Assembly: GCA_900321145.1 (NCBI GenBank)
Contig: ONVB01000255.1
Location: 1-6,161 of the forward strand
Direction of reading: 5' to 3'
DNA length: 6,161 nucleotides
From: an uncultured Eubacteriales bacterium
GTDB taxonomy: Bacteria; Bacillota; Clostridia; Lachnospirales; Lachnospiraceae
The position numbers and the translations under genes were made by a program. Numbering within the stretch: the stretch's first letter is position 1; every line of letters begins with the position of its first letter. Below are positions 1 to 5,395 of the stretch, piece after piece. Under the pieces are notes generated by a model. That model did not search any database, was not told the origin of the DNA, and worked only from the letters and a program-made list of their open reading frames with translations.

Positions 1-235
1 CCGCACTCTGTGGAACATTTCCGATATTTTTCTCGGATCCAAACATTTCATCATACCGTTCCTCCGCCTCATCTATCAGGGCATTTAGTATTTCTTCCTT
101 TCCCTTATAATGCTTATAGAGGGAAGGACCCTTGATGCCGACACGTTCAGCAATCAGATCCACGCCGGTTCCGTCATATCCATTCTCAGCGAACAGAGTT
201 AATGCTTCATCCAATATTCTTTGCTTTGTTGACAT
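1..235 (-). CDS. TetR/AcrR-family transcriptional regulator, N-terminal part (cut by window edge)
   Basis: Reading leftward from an ATG at 235-233, 78 codons stay open to the window edge. The protein begins MSTKQRILDEALTLFAENGY and continues with a helix-turn-helix at about residues 24-43, whose recognition helix region reads GIKGPSLYKHYKGKEEIL. This is the classic TetR N-terminal DNA-binding domain, in which a short first helix is followed by an HTH ending in a (S/T)LYxHF-like motif. The start is supported by a GGGAGG ribosome binding site at 241-246, five bases upstream. The C-terminal ligand-binding domain lies outside the window, so neither the inducer nor the target can be inferred. Family members usually repress themselves and a neighbouring gene, often an efflux pump or enzyme. 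It lies downstream of the trp operon in the same direction but has its own promoter and a terminator in between, so a role in tryptophan control is not indicated. The family call is secure; the specific function is unknown. Confidence 0.92.
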   Translation of the reverse strand, partial: MSTKQRILDEALTLFAENGYDGTGVDLIAERVGIKGPSLYKHYKGKEEILNALIDEAEERYDEMFGSEKNIGNVPQSA

Positions 236-253
236 GATATCCTCCCATTCTCT

Positions 254-269
254 GCTAACGAAAGTTAGC
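254..269. promoter_or_regulatory. Operator-like palindrome GCTAAC-GAAA-GTTAGC upstream of tetR
   Basis: A perfect 6-base inverted repeat, GCTAAC and GTTAGC, is separated by GAAA. It lies over the predicted transcription start of tetR, just downstream of the -10 box. Its size, symmetry and place fit a TetR-family operator, since such regulators bind short palindromes over their own promoters. Binding of a TetR dimer here would block initiation, giving autorepression. The repeat is seen directly; the function is inferred. Confidence 0.7.
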
Positions 270-272
270 TCC

Positions 273-301
273 ATTATAGCTATAAGTCGTTAGCCCGTCA
301 A
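273..301 (-). promoter_or_regulatory. Sigma-70-type promoter for the tetR gene
   Basis: On the minus strand a TTGACG -35 box (301-296) is followed after exactly 17 bases by a perfect TATAAT -10 box (278-273). Transcription would start near 266-267, about 30 bases before the tetR start codon. Spacing and box quality are close to the consensus for housekeeping sigma factors. An A-rich stretch sits just upstream of the -35 box. The promoter overlaps operator-like repeats, consistent with repression by the adjacent regulator. This is read directly from sequence and not experimentally known. Confidence 0.82.
288..294. promoter_or_regulatory. Additional operator half-site CGTTAGC in the tetR promoter spacer
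   Basis: CGTTAGC recurs here, directly downstream of the -35 box on the minus strand. It forms a perfect 7-base inverted pair with GCTAACG at 254-260 and a direct repeat of GTTAGC at 264-269, with a 25-base offset. The self-complementary TATAGCTATA at 275-284 lies between them and overlaps the -10 box. This may be a second, weaker binding half-site that lets more than one dimer cover the promoter, or it may be chance. Confidence 0.45.
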
Positions 302-302
302 G

Positions 303-318
303 TTTTTTGCGCAAAAAA
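303..318. repeat. A/T-rich perfect palindrome TTTTTTGCGCAAAAAA upstream of the tetR -35 box
   Basis: This 16-base perfect palindrome lies one base upstream of the tetR -35 box. The A/T tracts could act as an upstream promoter element contacted by RNA polymerase alpha subunits, or bend the DNA. A hairpin with almost only A-T pairs and no following U-tract is not a convincing terminator. The symmetry is seen; any function is inferred. Confidence 0.4.
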
Positions 319-331
319 AGACTAAACCGAC

Positions 332-362
332 AAAAGGGAATCCCATATGGATTCCCTTTTTT
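332..362 (-). terminator. Rho-independent terminator after trpG (bidirectional in form)
   Basis: A perfect 12-base-pair stem, AAAAGGGAATCC (332-343) and GGATTCCCTTTT (349-360), is closed by a 5-base loop. It begins 9 bases after the trpG stop codon. On the minus strand the G+C core is followed by TTTT, then GTCGG; on the plus strand it is followed by six T. The shape is that of a bidirectional terminator. It ends the trp operon and separates it from the independently promoted tetR gene. Because the minus-strand U-tract is short, some read-through into tetR is possible. Confidence 0.85.
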
Positions 363-368
363 GATATA

Positions 369-938
369 CTAATATCCGATAAAATTCTTCAGTATCACTT
401 CACCCTCAGGGGTGAGTATGGATTCCGGATGAAACTGCAGGCCATACACGGCATAGTCCTTATGCCTTACTGCCATGACCTCACCGTCGTCGTCGGATAC
501 CGCGATCACCTCTAAGCAGTCGGGCATGGTATCCTTCTTTGCCGCGAGAGAATGATACCTTGCAACCTTCACCTTATCTCCGGAAAGACCGTCAAATATC
601 CTGTCCGGCCTGACAGTGCACACAGACTGCTTTCCGTGCATCAGTCTGCTCGCGTAGGTGACGGTCGCGCCGTATACCTCGCAGATAGCCTGATGGCCCA
701 AGCACACTCCAAGGATAGGATACTTTCCTCCGAGCTTCCTTACCACATCCTCGCAGACTCCCGCATCCTCCGGTTTTCCCGGGCCGGGTGAGAGGATGAT
801 ATGCGAGGGACTGAGCTTGTCTATCTCCTCCACCGACAGTTCATCATTTCTTATAACCCTGATGTCGGGCTCGAGCTTCCCGACAAGCTGATACAGGTTG
901 TAGGAGAAGCTGTCGTAGTTATCTATCAACAGTATCAT
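369..938 (-). CDS. trpG: Anthranilate synthase component II (glutamine amidotransferase subunit)
   Basis: This 189-residue class I glutamine amidotransferase hydrolyses glutamine and passes ammonia to TrpE for anthranilate synthesis in the cytoplasm. Visible motifs are the N-terminal DNYDSFSYNL (residues 6-15), the oxyanion strand LSPGPGKPEDAG (49-60), the nucleophile loop GVCLGHQAI with Cys79, ARYHSL (126-131), and the C-terminal FHPES with His170 and Glu172 completing the triad. The length is normal for a stand-alone subunit; there is no fusion to TrpD. The start ATG has an AGGAAG ribosome binding site (945-950) six bases upstream. It is the last gene of the operon and lies 54 bases after trpE, its partner. 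TrpG and PabA are close relatives, so it could also serve p-aminobenzoate synthesis, but pairing with TrpE makes TrpG the natural call. Confidence 0.96.
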   Translation of the reverse strand: MILLIDNYDSFSYNLYQLVGKLEPDIRVIRNDELSVEEIDKLSPSHIILSPGPGKPEDAGVCEDVVRKLGGKYPILGVCLGHQAICEVYGATVTYASRLMHGKQSVCTVRPDRIFDGLSGDKVKVARYHSLAAKKDTMPDCLEVIAVSDDDGEVMAVRHKDYAVYGLQFHPESILTPEGEVILKNFIGY

Positions 939-958
939 AATATGCTTCCTTTCATGTA

Positions 959-974
959 TTAAGATTCTTCCTGT
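959..974. repeat. Half-copy of intergenic repeat in the trpE-trpG gap
   Basis: TTAAGATTCTTCCTGT lies in the 54-base gap between trpE and trpG. It matches the motif in the trpC-trpB gap (4547-4562) at 15 of 16 positions and shares its first 12 bases, TTAAGATTCTTC, with the longer repeat in the trpA-trpE gap. The distal AGAAT arm is missing, so no hairpin forms here. It looks like a remnant of a once palindromic element. Confidence 0.6.
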
Positions 975-992
975 CCTCCATCGTACACTACA

Positions 993-2477
993 TCAGTCAA
1001 GCTTTGTCTCGAGGGCGTTTACCACGGCCTTCGCCTTGTTGATGCTCTCCTGGTATTCCTTTTTCGGATCCGAGTCGGCCACTATACCCGCACCGCTTCT
1101 GACAAATACCTTGCCGTTCTTCTTATAGGCGATCCTTATGGCTATACAGGTGTCCATATTTCCCGTAAAATCGATATAACCTATGGCACCGCCGTATATC
1201 CCTCTTTTGTTATTCTCAAGCTCATCGATAAGCTGGCAGGCTCTGATCTTCGGTGCGCCGGACAGTGTGCCCGCGGGAAGAACCGCCTCTATGGCATCCA
1301 AGGCATCCTTGTCATCGCGAATCTCGCCCCTCACCGTAGAGCCTATATGCATCACGTGCGAGAACCTCAAAACCTCCATATAGTTCTCCACCTCTACTGT
1401 CCCGAAGCGACTCACCTTGCCGAGATCGTTGCGTCCGAGGTCCACAAGCATGTTGTGCTCCGCAAGCTCCTTTTCATCCGCAAGAAGCTCTCTTTCAAGC
1501 GCTGTGTCCTCTGCCGGACTCTTTCCTCTCGGCCTTGTTCCGGCAAGCGGAAAGGTGTGAAGCACCCCGTCCTCAAGCTTGACCAGGGTCTCCGGCGAGG
1601 CACCCGCAACCTCGACGTCTGTTCCCGAGAAGTAGAACATATACGGCGAAGGATTGATGGTCCGAAGCACCCTGTAGGTATCAAAGAGACTTCCCGCAAA
1701 TGGCGCCGAAAGCCTGTTTGAAAGAACTATCTGAAATATATCTCCCTCGAAAATGTGTCTCTTGGCCTTCTCAACCATCTCGCAATAGCTCTCTTCATCG
1801 AAGAGCGGCTTGAATTCCCCGAGTATCCTTCCACCATGATCCTCTGCCTTTTTTCCGCTCTCTATAAGACTTTTAAGTTCATCGAGTTCACCCGTAACCT
1901 TTGCATAGTCACTGTCTATATCATCAATATGCACATTTGCGATAAGGACGATCTTCTGCCTTACGTTATCAAATGCAATCACCTTGTCAAAGAGCATTAA
2001 GTCGACATCCTTGAACTCATTTTCGTCATACACGGCACTCTTTAACACAGGCTCACTGTACTTGATGTAATCATACGAAAAGTAGCCCACCAGACCGCCG
2101 GTAAAGGGCGGCATAAATTCAAAGCGAGGGCTCTTGTACTCTGCGAGTACCTGTCTTAAGTACTCCGACGGGCTTTCGGTCTTAAACTCCTTTACCGTCC
2201 TGCCTTTGCCGTCGTCGGTCCTCTCATTGACCTGCATCCTGCCGTCGATGCAGTTTATCTCAAGCTTCGGTTCAAAGCCCAAAAATGTATATCTGCCCCA
2301 GGTCTCCTGGGCCTGAGCCGACTCCAGCATATATACATGCTTTGAGACACCTTTAAGTACGCGCAGCGTCTCGATCGGAGTCGTAAAGTCCGACAGTATC
2401 TCACCGCATACCGGAACTACCCTGTATCCGGCAAGAGACATATTCTTTAATTCGTCAAGTGACGGTTTTATATCCAT
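993..2477 (-). CDS. trpE: Anthranilate synthase component I (chorismate-binding subunit)
   Basis: This 494-residue protein converts chorismate and ammonia (supplied by TrpG) to anthranilate, the committed step of tryptophan synthesis. The N-terminal domain carries the MLESA motif (residues 50-54), equivalent to the LLES element of the tryptophan feedback site, and GGLVGYFSYDYIKY (127-140). The catalytic domain has NPSPYMFYF (275-283, also part of the feedback pocket), GASPE (292-296), PLAGTRPRG (310-318), the DEKELAEHNMLVDLGRNDLG segment (334-353), PAGTLSGAPK (401-410), IYGGAIGY (427-434) and RSGAGIVADSDP (460-471). Both feedback motifs are intact, so product inhibition is likely. The length is usual for the family, and LSGAPK with the feedback motifs favours TrpE over PabB. 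The start ATG has an AGGAG site (2484-2488) six bases upstream. The gene sits 88 bases after trpA, an unusual distal position for this first enzyme. Confidence 0.96.
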   Translation of the reverse strand: MDIKPSLDELKNMSLAGYRVVPVCGEILSDFTTPIETLRVLKGVSKHVYMLESAQAQETWGRYTFLGFEPKLEINCIDGRMQVNERTDDGKGRTVKEFKTESPSEYLRQVLAEYKSPRFEFMPPFTGGLVGYFSYDYIKYSEPVLKSAVYDENEFKDVDLMLFDKVIAFDNVRQKIVLIANVHIDDIDSDYAKVTGELDELKSLIESGKKAEDHGGRILGEFKPLFDEESYCEMVEKAKRHIFEGDIFQIVLSNRLSAPFAGSLFDTYRVLRTINPSPYMFYFSGTDVEVAGASPETLVKLEDGVLHTFPLAGTRPRGKSPAEDTALERELLADEKELAEHNMLVDLGRNDLGKVSRFGTVEVENYMEVLRFSHVMHIGSTVRGEIRDDKDALDAIEAVLPAGTLSGAPKIRACQLIDELENNKRGIYGGAIGYIDFTGNMDTCIAIRIAYKKNGKVFVRSGAGIVADSDPKKEYQESINKAKAVVNALETKLD

Positions 2478-2497
2478 GATTTTCTCCTATGTGTTAT

Positions 2498-2545
2498 GAT
2501 TCTTCGTAGTTTTTAAGATTCTTCGTCGCTGACGCTCCTCAGAAT
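2498..2545. repeat. Palindromic intergenic repeat in the trpA-trpE gap, with a partial duplicate
   Basis: The longer unit at 2517-2545 starts GATTCTTCGTCGC and ends CTCAGAAT. Its outer arms ATTCT (2518-2522) and AGAAT (2541-2545) pair, and CGTC/GACG pair inside, giving an imperfect hairpin. Just beside it, GATTCTTCGT at 2498-2507 is a perfect 10-base direct repeat of 2517-2526. Sequences of the type AGATTCTTCG...CTCAGAATGA are, from memory, common intergenic repeats in many bacterial genomes. This copy aligns, in inverted orientation, with the hairpin in the trpD-trpC gap, sharing ATTCTGAGG and CGAAGAATCTT. It fills much of the 88-base gap, which otherwise holds only the trpE ribosome binding site. 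Confidence 0.7.
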
Positions 2546-2565
2546 GACACCGATTAATACTCTTC

Positions 2566-3345
2566 TCATACGGCTTCCCTTACCGCGTCCTTCATGCTCT
2601 TTACATATTCGCCCACATAAGCGGGAGCTTCCTTTCCGTGCTTTTCGAGCAGCCTTACTATAGCCGAGCCTACTATAGCGCCGTCAGAGACGGATGCCAT
2701 CTTCCTTGCCTGCTCGGGAGTCGATATACCGAAGCCGACAGCGCAGGGTACATCCGTATTCTTCCTTATCACCTCGACTATAGAGTTGATATCCGTTGTT
2801 ATCTCACTTCTTACTCCCGTCACTCCGAGGCTTGAAACCACATATATAAATCCCTTTGCCTCCCGGGCGATCATGGCTATACGCTCGCCCGAGGTGGGAG
2901 CTATAAGCGAGATAAGCTCGACTCCGTACCTGTCACAATCCTCCGAGAACTCCCCCTTTTCCTCAAAGGGAAGATCCGGCAGGATCAGCCCGTCCACACC
3001 GGTCTCGCTGCACTTCTTCATGAATGCATCGCTTCCGTAGGAGAATACCACATTGCAGTAGGTCATAAATACAAAAGGAACATCTATATCCTCACGAAGC
3101 TTAACTACCAGGTCGAAAACCTTATCGGTCGTTATGCCGTTTTTTAATGCTCTCTCGTTTCCGCCCTGGATCACAGGACCCTCAGCGGTAGGATCGGAAA
3201 AAGGTATACCGAGTTCTATTAAGTCGGCGCCGTTTTTTACCGCCTCACGTACGACCTTTTCCGTGGTCTCGACATCCGGATCCCCCACCGTGATAAACGG
3301 AATAAATGCTTTGCCCTTCTCAAATGCTTTGGCTATCCTACTCAT
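2566..3345 (-). CDS. trpA: Tryptophan synthase alpha chain
   Basis: This 259-residue TIM-barrel subunit cleaves indole-3-glycerol phosphate to indole and glyceraldehyde 3-phosphate, channelling indole to TrpB. Motifs in order are FIPFITVGDP (residues 14-23), IELGIPFSDP with catalytic Glu44 (equivalent to Glu49 of the Salmonella enzyme), TAEGPVIQ (53-60), MTYCNVVFSYG (94-104), LPDLP (122-126), SLGVTG (172-177), and the phosphate-binding GFGIST (204-209) and GSAIV (226-230). The second catalytic acid, Asp60 in Salmonella within ADGP, is Glu55 here; Glu is tolerated at this place in the family. The start ATG lies inside the end of trpB, overlapping it by 8 bases, and has a strong GGGGAGG site (3352-3358) six bases before it. 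The overlap suggests coupled, balanced synthesis of the two subunits. The length is normal. Confidence 0.97.
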   Translation of the reverse strand: MSRIAKAFEKGKAFIPFITVGDPDVETTEKVVREAVKNGADLIELGIPFSDPTAEGPVIQGGNERALKNGITTDKVFDLVVKLREDIDVPFVFMTYCNVVFSYGSDAFMKKCSETGVDGLILPDLPFEEKGEFSEDCDRYGVELISLIAPTSGERIAMIAREAKGFIYVVSSLGVTGVRSEITTDINSIVEVIRKNTDVPCAVGFGISTPEQARKMASVSDGAIVGSAIVRLLEKHGKEAPAYVGEYVKSMKDAVREAV

Positions 3346-4528
3346 GTATATCCTCCCCTCTGTATCTCGCGATCGCGGCGCAGTCCTTGTCTCCGCGTCC
3401 TGAGATCGTGATGACTATGATCTTATCCTTATCCATATCACCGGCTATCTTTAACGCATGAGCAACCGCATGGGCCGACTCTATAGCCGGGATTATCCCT
3501 TCCGTCTTAGCTAAGTACTCAAAAGCACAAACCGCTTCCTCATCCGTGACAGCCACATACTCCGCTCTTCCTATGTCGTGCAGATAAGCATGCTCCGGTC
3601 CTATACCCGGATAGTCAAGTCCTGCGGAAATGGAATAAACAGGTGCTATCTGTCCGTACTCGTTCTGGCAGAAGTAGGACTTCATCCCATGAAATATACC
3701 GAGCTTTCCGGTGGAAATGGTCGCCGCGGTCTCATAGGTATCGATTCCCCTTCCTGCTGCCTCACAGCCTATAAGCCTTACATCCTTGTCTTCGATAAAA
3801 TGATAGAAGCTTCCTATGGCGTTCGAGCCTCCGCCCACACAGGCTATAACCGCATCCGGAAGTCGTCCCTCCTTCTCGAGCATCTGCTCCTTGATCTCCG
3901 CAGAGATAACTGCCTGAAAATCCCTCACGATAGTCGGGAAGGGATGTGGTCCCATCACGGAGCCTAAGCAGTAATGCGTATCGCTTATGCGTGAGGTCCA
4001 CTCTCTCATGGCCTCCGATACAGCATCCTTAAGGGTTGCCGTTCCGCTCTTTACGGCTACGACCTCGGCACCGAGAAGTCTCATACGGTAGACATTCAAT
4101 GCCTGCCTCTTTGTATCCTCCTCACCCATGAATACTACACACTCCATGCCCATTAGAGCTGCTGCCGTTGCTGTAGCAACTCCGTGCTGGCCTGCGCCTG
4201 TTTCCGCTATTAGCCTTGTCTTGCCCATCTTCTTTGCAAGCAGCGCCTGTCCGAGCACGTTGTTTATCTTGTGCGCACCGGTGTGGTTCAAGTCCTCTCT
4301 CTTCAAGTATATCTTTGCTCCGCCGAGATCCTTCGTCATCTTCTCGGCATAGTAAAGTCTTGACGGCCTGCCCGCATATTCATTGAAAAGCGTCGCAAGC
4401 TCCTTCTTAAACTCCGGATCGTCCTTATATCTGTTATAAGCTTCCTCAAGCTCGATAACGGCATTCATCAGTGTCTCGGGTATATACTGCCCTCCGTGTA
4501 TGCCAAATCTTCCTTGCTGCTCACTCAT
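3338..4528 (-). CDS. trpB: Tryptophan synthase beta chain
   Basis: This 396-residue pyridoxal-phosphate enzyme condenses indole with serine to give tryptophan, acting in an alpha2-beta2 complex with TrpA. Residue numbering tracks the Salmonella enzyme closely: His86 and Lys87 in GAHKINN (Lys87 forms the cofactor Schiff base), Glu109 in LIAETGAGQHG (the catalytic acid-base), the phosphate-cradle GGGSNAIG (232-239), Asp305 in GLDYPGIGPEHA, and Ser376 in TISGRGDKD at the cofactor ring. The N-terminus, with GRFGIHGGQYIPETL, marks it as the TrpB1 type that pairs with TrpA, not the stand-alone TrpB2 type. The start ATG has a GGAGG site (4537-4541) eight bases upstream, with a second AGAGG nearer. 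It follows trpC by 36 bases, leaving no room for trpF, and overlaps trpA by 8 bases. The length is normal. Confidence 0.98.
   Translation of the reverse strand: MSEQQGRFGIHGGQYIPETLMNAVIELEEAYNRYKDDPEFKKELATLFNEYAGRPSRLYYAEKMTKDLGGAKIYLKREDLNHTGAHKINNVLGQALLAKKMGKTRLIAETGAGQHGVATATAAALMGMECVVFMGEEDTKRQALNVYRMRLLGAEVVAVKSGTATLKDAVSEAMREWTSRISDTHYCLGSVMGPHPFPTIVRDFQAVISAEIKEQMLEKEGRLPDAVIACVGGGSNAIGSFYHFIEDKDVRLIGCEAAGRGIDTYETAATISTGKLGIFHGMKSYFCQNEYGQIAPVYSISAGLDYPGIGPEHAYLHDIGRAEYVAVTDEEAVCAFEYLAKTEGIIPAIESAHAVAHALKIAGDMDKDKIIVITISGRGDKDCAAIARYRGEDIHE
3352..3358 (-). promoter_or_regulatory. trpA ribosome binding site inside the 3' end of trpB
   Basis: GGGGAGG on the minus strand lies six bases before the trpA ATG and within the last codons of trpB. 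The trpA start and trpB stop share ATGAGTAG (3345-3338). Ribosomes ending trpB are therefore placed at the trpA start, typical of translational coupling for a 1:1 complex. It also fixes this ATG as the trpA start. Confidence 0.8.
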
Positions 4529-4546
4529 TTCCTCTACCTCCGTTTA

Positions 4547-4562
4547 TTAAGATCCTTCCTGT
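4547..4562. repeat. Half-copy of intergenic repeat in the trpC-trpB gap
   Basis: TTAAGATCCTTCCTGT lies between the trpC stop and the trpB ribosome binding site. It differs by one base from the motif in the trpE-trpG gap (959-974) and is in the same orientation. Like that copy it lacks the second palindromic arm. Together they suggest decayed copies of one element placed between genes of this operon. Confidence 0.55.
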
Positions 4563-4564
4563 TA

Positions 4565-5344
4565 CTACCTTGCTTTTAACTCATCAAGCTTTGCTTTCTT
4601 GTCCCCGGCTCGCATCAGAGTTTCTCCTACCAAAACCGCGTTGGCACCGGCCGCTCTCACGCGCCCCACATCCTCTGCCGTTTTGACGCCGCTCTCCGAT
4701 ACGAAAAGTATGCCCTCGGGTATCAGCCTGCGCAGTCTGACGCTGTTTTCCGTATCCACCTTAAAATCCTTTAAGTTGCGGTTGTTGACGCCTATGATCC
4801 TTGCACCCGAGCCTACAGCACATTCAACCTCCGCCTCATCGTGTGCCTCTACCAGTGCGGAAAGCCCGAGTTCTCTGCATATGCCGAGATACTCCTTTAT
4901 CTGCTCTTCGCTTAAGATGGCACATATCAGCAAAACTGCCGATGCCCCCAAGCACTTTGCCTCATATATCATGTACTCGTCTACGGTAAAATCCTTTCGC
5001 AGTACCGGGATCCTGACCTCATTTGCAATCTCCTTCAGGTAAGCGTCCTGTCCGAGGAACCATTTCGGTTCGGTAAGCACGGAAAGCGCATCCGCACCCG
5101 CCGCCTCATACTCCCTTGCTATCTCAAGATATGGGAAATGCTCCGCTATGATTCCCTTCGACGGTGATGCCTTCTTGCACTCGCAGATAAATGCCACATC
5201 ATCTTTTTTTAACGCATGCTCAAAGGAAAGATCACCCACGGGTAAGTCATATGCCCTCTTTTTCATATCACCGGCCGATACTTTAAGCTTTTCAGCCGCT
5301 ATACGCTCTTTTGTATAGTCTGCTATCTGGTCTAATATTGTCAT
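4565..5344 (-). CDS. trpC: Indole-3-glycerol phosphate synthase
   Basis: This 259-residue single-domain TIM barrel closes the indole ring of carboxyphenylamino-deoxyribulose phosphate, releasing CO2 and water. Motifs in order are ECKKASPSKG (residues 55-64, with Glu55 and Lys57 of the active site), GADALSVLTEPKWFLG (83-98), PVLRKDF (113-119, with Lys117 matching the general-acid lysine), LVEAHDE (164-170, with Glu166), GVNNRNL (185-191), SESGV (216-220) and AVLVGETLM (236-244, phosphate site). It ends normally at about 260 residues, with no C-terminal phosphoribosylanthranilate isomerase domain, unlike the enterobacterial TrpC-F fusion. The start ATG has an AAAGG site (5351-5355) six bases upstream, with a palindromic repeat hairpin just before that. 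It follows trpD by 51 bases. Confidence 0.97.
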   Translation of the reverse strand: MTILDQIADYTKERIAAEKLKVSAGDMKKRAYDLPVGDLSFEHALKKDDVAFICECKKASPSKGIIAEHFPYLEIAREYEAAGADALSVLTEPKWFLGQDAYLKEIANEVRIPVLRKDFTVDEYMIYEAKCLGASAVLLICAILSEEQIKEYLGICRELGLSALVEAHDEAEVECAVGSGARIIGVNNRNLKDFKVDTENSVRLRRLIPEGILFVSESGVKTAEDVGRVRAAGANAVLVGETLMRAGDKKAKLDELKAR

Positions 5345-5358
5345 GATATACCTTTCTA

Positions 5359-5393
5359 AGATTCTGAGGGCGAAGCCCGAAGAATCTTTTTTT
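5359..5393. repeat. Palindromic intergenic repeat (hairpin with T-tract) in the trpD-trpC gap
   Basis: AGATTCT (5359-5365) pairs with AGAATCT (5381-5387), and an inner GGGC (5368-5371) pairs with GCCC (5375-5378) around a GAA loop. Two symmetric GA dinucleotides separate the two stems. On the plus strand seven T (5387-5393) follow, so it resembles a plus-strand terminator, yet no plus-strand gene leads into it. In the trp transcript the hairpin is preceded by seven A and ends four bases before the AAAGG site of trpC, where it could influence stability or trpC translation. It aligns with the inverted trpA-trpE copy (2517-2545). Confidence 0.7.
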
Positions 5394-5395
5394 AC

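Noticed and set aside
303..318. The TTTTTTGCGCAAAAAA palindrome as a second terminator.
   Set aside because: A stem made almost only of A-T pairs with a 4-base GCGC centre leaves no proper loop and would be unstable as RNA; an upstream promoter element is a better guess.
952..981. A 9-codon reading frame (ATG GAG GAC ... TGA) on the minus strand in the trpE-trpG gap.
   Set aside because: Its codons are made of the region's purine-rich stretch and repeat half-copy. It has no ribosome binding site at a good distance and no Trp codons, so a leader peptide is not supported.
1347..1721. A 124-codon plus-strand frame opposite trpE.
   Set aside because: It lies wholly within the well-supported trpE gene, has no protein-family features and no convincing ribosome binding site; it is a shadow frame.
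3578..3967. A 129-codon plus-strand frame opposite trpB.
   Set aside because: It lies inside trpB, whose motifs continue unbroken across it. The translated sequence shows no recognisable domain.
4599..5042. A 147-codon plus-strand frame opposite trpC, rich in Ser, Ala and Pro.
   Set aside because: Its composition is what antisense reading of trpC codons produces. No family motifs, signal peptide or ribosome binding site support it.
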